From JAQVUB01 sp033809415 (GTDB lineage: Bacteria > Verrucomicrobiota > Lentisphaeria > Oligosphaerales > Oligosphaeraceae), in assembly GCA_033809415.1 (NCBI GenBank), contig JAPXLT010000111.1:1-13719 (forward strand): 13,719 nt of DNA, written 5' to 3'. Positions 5,892 through 12,403 of the stretch are shown here, piece by piece (positions within the stretch are counted from its first letter, which is position 1; every line of letters starts with the position of its first letter). Both the position numbers and the translations under genes were made by a program. The notes under the pieces were generated by a model. It searched no databases and was not told the DNA's origin. It saw only the letters and a program-made list of their open reading frames with translations.

Positions 5892-7148
5892 CTATTCAGA
5901 AAAGCGCTTCACCACTGTCACGCAATTGATGCCCAGCATGCCGAAGGAATTGTTCAGGATGGCATCCACCTTCGGAAGTTTTTTGGGTTGGCCAATCACC
6001 AGGTTTGGCAGAGCGCAAGCGGGATCGAGGTCATCAACATTGATCGTATGATGGACAATCAGATCATCAAAGGATGGGAGATGCCCCGCCAGTTCGAGTG
6101 CTCCGGCAGCCCCCATGCAATGACCAATAAAACTTTTTGTATTGGTAAAATGCGTGTCCGGGCAATCAGCAAACACCACGCGCAGCGCCTCGCATTCACG
6201 GCTATCCCCAGCCGGCGTGCCAGTGGCATGAGTGTTGACGATATGGATGTCCGAGGATTGCAGTCCGGCGCGGGCAACAGCCTGGCGCATGCATTCGGCC
6301 TGGCGTGCCGAATTGGGCAGCACTGTGTCCGTAGCATCGGAATTATAGCACCAGCCAGCCAGTTCGCCATAGATGCGGGCATTGCGCGCCAGCGCCCGGT
6401 CGAGTCGTTCGAGCACAAAGATCGCACCCCCTTCCGACACCACGATACCATTTCTGGCCCGGTCAAAGGGACGGCTGGCTTTTGTAGGATCGGCATGTTT
6501 GGCCAGTGCATTCTGGCTGTTGAAAGCGGCAAAAATCCCAAAGGTGCCGGGGCTTTCCGAAACGCCGCCAGCCAACGCAATATCGACTTCGCCAAGCAAC
6601 AGTTGCTGGGCGCCGGTGACGCAGCCCAGATTGCCGGCGGCACAGGCAGCCCCCAGCGTAAAATGCGGTCCGGTAATGCCTAGGTTGATGGTTACTTCAC
6701 CAGCAGGATTGTTGGCCACTGTACGGGGATTGTGATGATGGCTCCAATACTTCGTCTGATATTCATATTTGCTGATTTCGTAAATTTCATTTTCGGTTTC
6801 GACATTGCCATGCTCGGTGATGCCGATGAAGACTCCTGTACGCGCCTTGTCCGAGTCCGTCAAAGCCAATCCGGCGTCCGCCAGCGCTTCATGCACGCAA
6901 TAAATGGCTATCGAGCCGGCTCTGGTTCCAACTCGCAACGCTTTGCGAGTCTGATATTTCAAAGCATCAAAATGACACAGCCCGGCCAAAGTGTCACCAA
7001 AATACCGCACGGAATATGCCTCGATCCCGGAAACGGAATCCAGCAGATTTCTGCGGTATTCCTGCAAATTGCTGCCATTCGGAGAGGCCAGGCCTATGCC
7101 TGTAATAACAATGCGCTCATGTTCGGTTTTCTTCATGCCCCGGCTCAA
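5892..7148 (-). CDS. FabF-like 3-oxoacyl-ACP synthase (ketosynthase)
   Basis: A condensing enzyme that extends an acyl chain by decarboxylative Claisen condensation with malonyl-ACP. The 418-residue protein has the thiolase-fold ketosynthase triad: Cys169 in LGAACAAGN, His307 in NTHATGTPAGD and His343 in SFIGHCMGAAG, plus the conserved Lys338. Near the C-terminus it has NSFGMLGIN where FabF usually has NSFGFGGTN, and an unusual His-rich segment YWSHHHNP near 134-141. It is therefore a divergent member and may not be the main FabF. AGGAG at 7159-7163 lies ten bases before a TTG at 7148; the ATG at 7136 is the alternative but has no such site. An ACP gene follows. Confidence 0.88.
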   Translation of the reverse strand: MSRGMKKTEHERIVITGIGLASPNGSNLQEYRRNLLDSVSGIEAYSVRYFGDTLAGLCHFDALKYQTRKALRVGTRAGSIAIYCVHEALADAGLALTDSDKARTGVFIGITEHGNVETENEIYEISKYEYQTKYWSHHHNPRTVANNPAGEVTINLGITGPHFTLGAACAAGNLGCVTGAQQLLLGEVDIALAGGVSESPGTFGIFAAFNSQNALAKHADPTKASRPFDRARNGIVVSEGGAIFVLERLDRALARNARIYGELAGWCYNSDATDTVLPNSARQAECMRQAVARAGLQSSDIHIVNTHATGTPAGDSRECEALRVVFADCPDTHFTNTKSFIGHCMGAAGALELAGHLPSFDDLIVHHTINVDDLDPACALPNLVIGQPKKLPKVDAILNNSFGMLGINCVTVVKRFSE

Positions 7149-7188
7149 AATACGATAACTCCTGACAATATTGAAAAAATGAAGTCTT

Positions 7189-7217
7189 AATATAAATCGT
7201 TCTTTGAAATATGCCAG
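7189..7217 (-). promoter_or_regulatory. Candidate promoter for the ketosynthase-ACP unit
   Basis: On the minus strand, CTGGCA (7212-7217) and TATATT (7189-7194) are 17 bases apart, about 41 bases ahead of the TTG start. Four of six and five of six bases match the sigma-70 consensus. Confidence 0.35.
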
Positions 7218-7258
7218 ATTTCATCCGCTTTTTCTTAATCCCCCGCCCGCCCGAAGTC

Positions 7259-7319
7259 TTTTTTAACAACGAAAGGCACGAAATTTTCGGGTCTTTTCGG
7301 GTCTTTCGTTGTTAAAAAA
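7259..7319. repeat. Inverted repeat, family B-like, in divergent promoter region
   Basis: A perfect 17-bp stem: T-run plus AACAACGAAAG at 7259-7275 and its complement at 7303-7319, around a 27-base loop made of more CACGAAA and TTTTCGGGT units. It lies between the two divergent promoter candidates. Either strand gives a hairpin ending in a T-run, so it could act as a two-way transcription insulator, but this is inference. Confidence 0.85.
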
Positions 7320-7362
7320 AATGGATTTTCCCCAGAAAATGAAATTAAAATGAGCATTGATC

Positions 7363-7390
7363 TTGATTTTTGTCAAAAAACCACTATAAT
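7363..7390 (+). promoter_or_regulatory. Promoter upstream of coaE-rho
   Basis: TTGATT at 7363-7368 and a perfect TATAAT at 7385-7390 with a 16-base spacer. It would leave a leader of about 155 bases before coaE, in which I see no recognised riboswitch. This is the strongest promoter-like match in the window. Confidence 0.55.
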
Positions 7391-7552
7391 TAACAATGTA
7401 CCGCCTATATGGTATCGCAACAGGCCAAGAGAATTCCTTTGGCCAGCTAATCCCCTGCTCCGTTCTGCATTTATGATTTTTCCTGAATGGATTGTGTTTT
7501 TGGCAGGGTCGAGTATTTTTGATTTTCTTGCAGTATATCCTGGGGTTGTCGG

Positions 7553-8146
7553 ATGGCATTGATTGCAGTCACTGGTGGTATAGGCGCGGGAAAATCAACA
7601 GTACTGGCGAGATTCAAGGAGCTTGGTGGCGAAATACTGGATGCGGATGAGGCCGTGCATTCTCTGTATCAGCGTGACTCGCAGCTTTGCAAAACCATGC
7701 AGAAACGCTGGGGAGATGATATTTTAACCCAGAATGGCCTGCCCGATCGGAATAAGATTGCCAGCATAGTCTTTCAGTCCCAAGCAGAATTGGAATGGCT
7801 GAATTCCCTGGTGCATCCTTTAGTCAAAGAGATCATTCTGAGACGAGCTGCATGTTGTTCAGGTACTTTATATTGCGCAATCCCATTGTTTTTTGAATGT
7901 GGTTGGACGCAGGAAGCGGTTTTCAGCATTGGTTTATGGTGTGATCCCCTTACTCAGCATGCCAGACTTTTACAACGAGGCTGGACAGACAGCCAAATCA
8001 AGGCGCGTATCGCGCAACAACTCAGCATGGATGAAAAATTGTTTCGAAGCGACTTTGGGATCATCAGCAATTGTTCCTGGAAAAATCTTTATCGGCAATG
8101 TGATGTCATCTTTCAGACTATCGAGCGGTACCTAAGTCGCCCCTGA
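7553..8146 (+). CDS. coaE: Dephospho-CoA kinase CoaE
   Basis: CoaE phosphorylates the ribose 3'-hydroxyl of dephospho-CoA, the last step of coenzyme A synthesis. The 197-residue product has the P-loop GGIGAGKST at residues 8-16, followed by the family's DADEAVHSLY segment, LVHPLV in the CoA-binding region, and IPLFFECG, which matches the usual P-LLFE. The start ATG has only a weak G-rich stretch (GGGG) about eight bases upstream. Rho follows 231 bases downstream on the same strand. I recall the coaE-rho order from Chlamydiae and Verrucomicrobia. Confidence 0.94.
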   Translation: MALIAVTGGIGAGKSTVLARFKELGGEILDADEAVHSLYQRDSQLCKTMQKRWGDDILTQNGLPDRNKIASIVFQSQAELEWLNSLVHPLVKEIILRRAACCSGTLYCAIPLFFECGWTQEAVFSIGLWCDPLTQHARLLQRGWTDSQIKARIAQQLSMDEKLFRSDFGIISNCSWKNLYRQCDVIFQTIERYLSRP

Positions 8147-8159
8147 ATTCCGTACTACT

Positions 8160-8195
8160 CCGCCCAATTTCTTGTCTTGCAGATTTTATGGGCGG
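8160..8195 (+). other. Stem-loop after coaE
   Basis: CCGCCCA (8160-8166) and TGGGCGG (8189-8195) form a 7-bp perfect GC-rich stem with a 22-base loop, 13 bases after the coaE stop. No T-run follows, so it is not a standard intrinsic terminator. It may protect the coaE mRNA end or be part of a rho leader. Confidence 0.4.
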
Positions 8196-8238
8196 GAATG
8201 AACAATACGCTTTAAGTCCATAGGCTGTGAATGTTAGT

Positions 8239-8275
8239 CCCCGCCGATTTTTCCCCGCCTTTTCGATTTTCTTCA
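8239..8275 (+). promoter_or_regulatory. C-rich, G-poor leader segment before rho
   Basis: Within the 231-base coaE-rho gap, this stretch is pyrimidine-rich with two CCCCGCC blocks each followed by T-rich sequence, and it has few G. Rho loads on C-rich, G-poor unstructured RNA, and rho genes in other bacteria are known to autoregulate through leader termination. A rut-like role here is inference. A 6-bp inverted repeat (CTTCAA and TTGAAG, 8271-8292) follows. No convincing promoter was seen. Confidence 0.3.
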
Positions 8276-8377
8276 AGGAATTTGCATTGAAGCTTGCTGC
8301 GAGTATTTCACCTTCAGCATCTATCCTTATTTATCACAACCTCCTGTGTTTGAAACATAATTGCGAAAGAGAAAAAA

Positions 8378-10306
8378 ATGACCATGGATTCTGAATTAAA
8401 TCCAGAAAAACAGCCTGCAACTGAGACCCCCGAGGCAACCGTCGATACCGAGAAGCCTCGCCGTCGCGGTCGTCCGAAAAAAGTTGTCACGGAAGAAGCC
8501 GATAGCAAAACAGAGTCCGACAGCCCTGCCAAAGAAAGCAAGGTTGCTGAGCGGGGTTCTGCAACGGCTGAGAAGAAGGCTGCTGCCGACAGCAAAGATG
8601 CTCTCCCACGTTTTGTTCCAAAGGTTGTTTATGAACAAGAACCCTTGCAGGAGGAAGAAGATTCAAAGCAGGAAAAGGCGGACGAGGACGGCGGCCAAGC
8701 AAAACACGTGCCGAAATACACCTTGAATTTTGGCCGTTCGATTCTGCCATTGACTGGCACCCCCGGCCTGGTAAGTCTCTCCGACGGGCAACCGCAGCCT
8801 TTGCGCATTCCCCCGAAGCCGGTCACACAGCAGCCCCAGCCATCAGCATCGAGAGAGAAGACTTTTGCGCAGCCATCCCAGCCTTCTGCCCGGCTGAGCC
8901 GCACCAGTCGCAGTACGCAATGGAATCTGCGCAAGGGCGGAAAAGGTCCCAGTCTGAAAGGTCTTCCTCAGAGTTTTGAATATGAGGATGATGAACAAGA
9001 CGATATGGCAGACTTCAGCCAGCCGGATCGTGTCATGCGGGAAGCGATGGATTTGTCGCATTTGCAAACTCTGGAAATGCCGGACTTGCTGAAGATCGGG
9101 GAAGCGTTGGGCATCGAGGATGCCGGTACGCTCGAGAAGCACGACCTGATCTTCGAGATCATGAAAAACAATACTCCGGACGGCAATGGCGTCATGTATG
9201 GCAGCGGCGTCCTGGAAGTCATGCCGGACGGCTTTGGCTTTCTGCGCAGCCCTTCTTTCAGCTACCTGGCCTGCCCGGAAGACATCTATCTGAGTCCGTC
9301 CCAAGTATGGCGTTTCCTGCTGCGTACGGGAGATACTGTAGTTGGTCAGGTTCGCCGTCCTCGGGAAAAAGAACGTTTTCTTGCGATGACCAAGCTGGAA
9401 ACCATCAATGGAGAAGCTCCCGAACGCAAAAAGGACATCATTCCCTTTGAAAACCTGACTCCATTTTATCCGACACAACGCCTGGTTCTGGAACGCGAGC
9501 CGACGGAAATTTCCTGCCGGGTCATTGACTTGGTTACGCCGGTCGGGCGTGGTCAGCGTGGTCTGATCGTTGCCGCGCCGCGCACTGGCAAGACGGTCAT
9601 TTTGCAAAAGATCGCCAACAGCATCACGACGAATAATGATGACGTCATACTGATTGTTCTGCTGATTGACGAACGTCCCGAGGAAGTGACCGACATGAAG
9701 CGCATGGTACAGGCTGAAATCGTCAGTTCCACCTTTGATGAGCCGCCAGACCGCCATGTCCAGGTTGCGGAAATGGTCATCGAAAAGGCCAAGCGCCTCG
9801 TTGAACATGGGAAGCATGTCGTCATTCTTTTGGACAGCATCACCCGCCTAGCCCGGGCATACAATACCATTGAACCGCACTCGGGGCGCATCCTCTCCGG
9901 CGGCGTTGACGCCAATGCCCTGCATAAACCCAAACGCTTCTTCGGTGCCGCGCGCAATATCGAGGACGGCGGCAGCCTTACCATCCTGGCCACTGCATTG
10001 ATCGATACAGGGAGTCGTATGGATGAAGTCATCTTTGAAGAATTCAAAGGCACCGGCAATATGGAACTGCACCTTGATCGCTTCCTCTCTGACAAGCGGA
10101 TTTACCCGGCTATCAATATCGAGAAGAGTGGTACCCGCAAGGAAGAGCTCCTGATCCCACCCAATGAACTCGAACGCATCTGGGCCCTGCGAAAAGCGCT
10201 CAGCGGAGTACATCTCAACGACGCCATGGAAATGATCATCAGCAAATTGAAAAAAACGGCGAACAATACAGAATTTCTGATGTCATTGCAAATGAAACCC
10301 AATTAA
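8378..10306 (+). CDS. rho: Transcription termination factor Rho
   Basis: Rho is the hexameric RNA helicase that ends untranslated transcripts. The product is 642 residues, against about 420 in E. coli Rho, because some 225 residues precede the normal fold. This extension is charged and Pro/Gln-rich, appears disordered, and holds an AT-hook-like RRRGRPKK at residues 28-35. Then come the Rho N-terminal helical domain (about 228-265), the OB-type RNA-binding domain (about 269-345, with DGFGFLR), and the ATPase core: Walker A APRTGKT at 400-406, Walker B VVILLDS with Asp486, GGVDANAL, and the C-terminal FLMSLQMKPN. All motor motifs look intact. The ribosome site is a weak AAAGAG; an ATG two codons later is possible. 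A 9-bp tandem array starts 22 bases after the stop. Confidence 0.96.
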   Translation: MTMDSELNPEKQPATETPEATVDTEKPRRRGRPKKVVTEEADSKTESDSPAKESKVAERGSATAEKKAAADSKDALPRFVPKVVYEQEPLQEEEDSKQEKADEDGGQAKHVPKYTLNFGRSILPLTGTPGLVSLSDGQPQPLRIPPKPVTQQPQPSASREKTFAQPSQPSARLSRTSRSTQWNLRKGGKGPSLKGLPQSFEYEDDEQDDMADFSQPDRVMREAMDLSHLQTLEMPDLLKIGEALGIEDAGTLEKHDLIFEIMKNNTPDGNGVMYGSGVLEVMPDGFGFLRSPSFSYLACPEDIYLSPSQVWRFLLRTGDTVVGQVRRPREKERFLAMTKLETINGEAPERKKDIIPFENLTPFYPTQRLVLEREPTEISCRVIDLVTPVGRGQRGLIVAAPRTGKTVILQKIANSITTNNDDVILIVLLIDERPEEVTDMKRMVQAEIVSSTFDEPPDRHVQVAEMVIEKAKRLVEHGKHVVILLDSITRLARAYNTIEPHSGRILSGGVDANALHKPKRFFGAARNIEDGGSLTILATALIDTGSRMDEVIFEEFKGTGNMELHLDRFLSDKRIYPAINIEKSGTRKEELLIPPNELERIWALRKALSGVHLNDAMEMIISKLKKTANNTEFLMSLQMKPN

Positions 10307-10328
10307 TACTTGAACCCGGCCTGACAGG

Positions 10329-10535
10329 GTGGACATCGTGGACAGGGTGGACATCGTGGACAGGGTGGACATCGTGGACATCGTGGACATCGTGGACATC
10401 GTGGACATCGTGGACAGGGTGGACATCGTGGACATCGTGGACAGGGTGGACAGGGTGGACATCGTGGACAGGGTGGACATCGTGGACAGGGTGGACAGGG
10501 TGGACATCGTGGACAGGGTGGACATCGTGGACAGA
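10329..10535 (+). repeat. 9-bp tandem array, two variants, after rho
   Basis: Twenty-three contiguous units of 9 bp with no indels. Two variants occur: A is GTGGACATC and B is GTGGACAGG; the last unit ends in AGA. Units 1-12 run ABABAAAAABAA. Units 13-17 and 18-22 are both BBABA, so a 45-bp block (10437-10481) is exactly repeated (10482-10526). No variant contains a stop codon in any of the six frames, so the long open frames here are not evidence of a protein. Confidence 0.98.
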
Positions 10536-10558
10536 ACACGGATACGCCTGACTCACTT

Positions 10559-10587
10559 CCTGCCCCCTGCCCCCTGCACCCTGCCCC
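10559..10587 (-). repeat. Short heptamer array at glycosyltransferase stop
   Basis: About four 7-bp units, mostly GGGGGCA with one GGGTGCA on the minus strand, beginning with zero bases between them and the TAG stop of the glycosyltransferase. Four G-tracts are enough for one quadruplex pattern. With the rho array it fills most of the convergent 281-base gap. Confidence 0.9.
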
Positions 10588-11694
10588 CTATCCCATATTC
10601 ATCAGGATATCGGCAGTAAGTCTGCCGCATCTTTCCCATGAGAGGAAATGCGCCCGTTCTCGTCCAGCCCGGATCAATTCTTTTCGCAGGTCTGGGTTTT
10701 CGGAAATTTTGATCATGAGCTTAGCCAGTTCATCGCTGTCGTATTGGGAAAATGCGAGTCCTGCTCCGCCAGCGACCTCGATCAGCGCCGGATGCTTGCT
10801 ATGCAATACAGGGATGCCGGCGGCCATGCCTTCGAGTACCGGCAAGCCGAATCCTTCTTCCAGCGAAGGCATGATCAGTGCCGTAGCCTGCTGATAGACT
10901 GCGGTCAGGGACTGATCCGGCAAACGTCCCATCCAGTAAATTTTGCCGGGTCCTTTCCAGTGGCGCAATGCCTTCAAAGTATCCCGGCATTTCCAGCCGG
11001 CGCGTCCAACAATCACCAGAGCCAAGCGAGTGCGCTCAGCGCAGGACGCATAAGCTTTCAACAAAAGCTCCAGATTTTTCTTCGGCTCGATATTGCCAAC
11101 AAAAAGAAAATATTCCTTAGGTATTTGCAATTCCTCGAGCGGCACCCGAGTGCTGAAACGCCGAAAATCCACCCCCCAGGAAACAACCTCGATTTTACGG
11201 AAAGGGATTCCCAGGACGCTATAGATTCGTTCGGCGACATGCCTTGTTGGCACGAGGCATTTTTCCGCCTTCCGGATGCTGGCCGGCAATAAAGTGCGCA
11301 TATGCCAGGCATTCCGACGGGAACACCACTCCGGGTATTCGAGGGCAATAATATCATGGACATTCAATAAAACCGGAATCGTGCACTTCAGCGGCATCGT
11401 ATAGGCCTGGGCATGCAGAATCTCCGCGCCATGACGTCTCAAAAGCCTTGGCAATGCAAACTGCTGCCAGGCAATCCTGCCAGGTGCGTTTTTCGCCCAA
11501 CTGGGCGGTGGCACGCATTCGATTCCAGGAACCGAAAAGTTTGCAATCAGCATCGGCTCGAAACTGTTTTTCAAAAAGGGTATTTCTGCCTGGACGCTAT
11601 GTCGGGCTGCCAAATGCACACCAGAAGCCGGCTCCCGACAGACACTGGCATCGATCACTATTTTTCGGGTCTTTTTGTGCTTTTCGTTGTTCAA
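10588..11694 (-). CDS. GT4-family glycosyltransferase
   Basis: A retaining GT-B glycosyltransferase that moves a sugar from a nucleotide-sugar donor to an unknown acceptor, probably for a surface polysaccharide. The 368-residue protein has an N-terminal Rossmann half starting at RKIVIDAS, the donor-side FVGNIEPKKN at about residues 198-207, and the E-x7-E motif EGFGLPVLE at about 280-288. No membrane segment is apparent. I place the start at TTG 11692-11694 because GGAGG lies eight bases upstream; the open frame continues to an ATG at 11763 that lacks a ribosome site. The first codons after the TTG, encoding NNEKHKKTRK, lie inside a family B repeat, so the gene's 5' end seems to be repeat-derived. 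The TAG stop touches a heptamer array. Confidence 0.88.
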   Translation of the reverse strand: MNNEKHKKTRKIVIDASVCREPASGVHLAARHSVQAEIPFLKNSFEPMLIANFSVPGIECVPPPSWAKNAPGRIAWQQFALPRLLRRHGAEILHAQAYTMPLKCTIPVLLNVHDIIALEYPEWCSRRNAWHMRTLLPASIRKAEKCLVPTRHVAERIYSVLGIPFRKIEVVSWGVDFRRFSTRVPLEELQIPKEYFLFVGNIEPKKNLELLLKAYASCAERTRLALVIVGRAGWKCRDTLKALRHWKGPGKIYWMGRLPDQSLTAVYQQATALIMPSLEEGFGLPVLEGMAAGIPVLHSKHPALIEVAGGAGLAFSQYDSDELAKLMIKISENPDLRKELIRAGRERAHFLSWERCGRLTADILMNMG

Positions 11695-11697
11695 AAA
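11661..11697 (-). repeat. Family B repeat inside glycosyltransferase 5' end
   Basis: On the minus strand it reads TTGAACAACGAAAAGCACAA then AAGACCCGAAAAA, matching the family B units at 7259-7319 and 5799-5886 closely. Unlike the other copies it is not in a gap: it covers the likely TTG start and the first ten codons. Confidence 0.7.
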
Positions 11698-11740
11698 GAA
11701 TTCCTCCGCTACCAGTTTTACTTTTCCGGCATTTCCGCGA

Positions 11741-11768
11741 TTGCAAATTCCTGCATTTGGCATACATT
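11741..11768 (+). promoter_or_regulatory. Candidate promoter for glpP
   Basis: TTGCAA (11741-11746) and TACATT (11763-11768) with a 16-base spacer, about 55 bases ahead of the glpP ATG. Match is moderate. It lies in the 129-base divergent gap shared with the glycosyltransferase. Confidence 0.35.
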
Positions 11769-11823
11769 TACCGCATTGCTGGAACTTTACTTTTTTTACC
11801 GATTTTTCCCCTCTGTCACATTT

Positions 11824-12378
11824 ATGCGGAATCGAATTATAGCTGCGGTGCGGGATCCAAAGCTTCTCCTTCAGGTTTGCAGGAGTCCCGTTGATGTTGT
11901 TTTTTTATTAAGCGGGGAGCTTTGCGACCTCGAAGAACACTGCCGTCTCCTGCATCAGGCCGGGAAAAAAATATTTCTCCACATTGATCTTCTTGACGGC
12001 TTGAAAGGTGACAGCAGCGGCATCCGCTTTCTGGCCAAATATTGCCAGCCGGAAGGTATCATCAGCACCAAAGTCCAATGCTTGAAAATTGCCCGGGATG
12101 CCGGAATGCAGACGATTCTGCGTTGTTTTGCGATTGACACCCTGGCTTTAAAAACCGGTGCGCAGAATGTCCGTCTTGCCAAGCCGGATTTCGTTGAAGT
12201 GCTCCCGGGGCTTTCCACGAAAATCATCCGCCTGGCAACCGTTCACTTTGGCATACCGGTCATTGCCGGCGGCCTGTTGAATGAACCGGAAGACATCGCG
12301 GCCGTATTGGCGGCAGGAGCAGCCGCCGTGTCAACCAGCGTTCCCACCCTCTGGACGAGTGATATCCATCCTGCATGA
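11824..12378 (+). CDS. GlpP-family glycerol-3-phosphate-responsive antiterminator
   Basis: In Bacillus, GlpP binds glycerol-3-phosphate and the glp mRNA leader to prevent early termination. The 184-residue protein matches the family along its whole length as a small TIM-barrel: AVRDPK (8-13), FLHIDLLDGL (51-60), GIISTK (78-83), FAIDTLAL (102-109), PDFVEVLPG (121-129), VIAGGL (146-151), and VSTSVPTLW (169-177). The start at 11824 gives the normal family length; no clear ribosome site precedes it and the open frame continues upstream without homology. It is followed 25 bases later by an SGNH hydrolase. No glycerol kinase, facilitator or dehydrogenase is in the window, so its target here is unknown. 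Confidence 0.85.
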   Translation: MRNRIIAAVRDPKLLLQVCRSPVDVVFLLSGELCDLEEHCRLLHQAGKKIFLHIDLLDGLKGDSSGIRFLAKYCQPEGIISTKVQCLKIARDAGMQTILRCFAIDTLALKTGAQNVRLAKPDFVEVLPGLSTKIIRLATVHFGIPVIAGGLLNEPEDIAAVLAAGAAAVSTSVPTLWTSDIHPA

Positions 12379-12403
12379 TTCAAAACAAGAAAAGTGAGGC
12401 AGC

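Noticed and set aside
7263..7559. 98-residue minus-strand open frame between the ketosynthase and coaE
   Set aside because: It runs through the coaE promoter and the inverted repeat, and its C-terminus is the repeat translated. No start signal was seen.
8160..8195. Intrinsic terminator after coaE
   Set aside because: The 7-bp stem is good but the loop is long and no T-run follows.
8843..9817. 324-residue antisense open frame within rho
   Set aside because: It is a shadow of the strongly supported rho gene, with no family motifs and no ribosome site.
10329..10619. Open frame encoding VDI/VDR tripeptide repeats, and HDVHPV-type frames on the other strand
   Set aside because: The 9-bp units lack stop codons in every frame, so all frames stay open by composition. 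No ribosome site or conserved domain is present.
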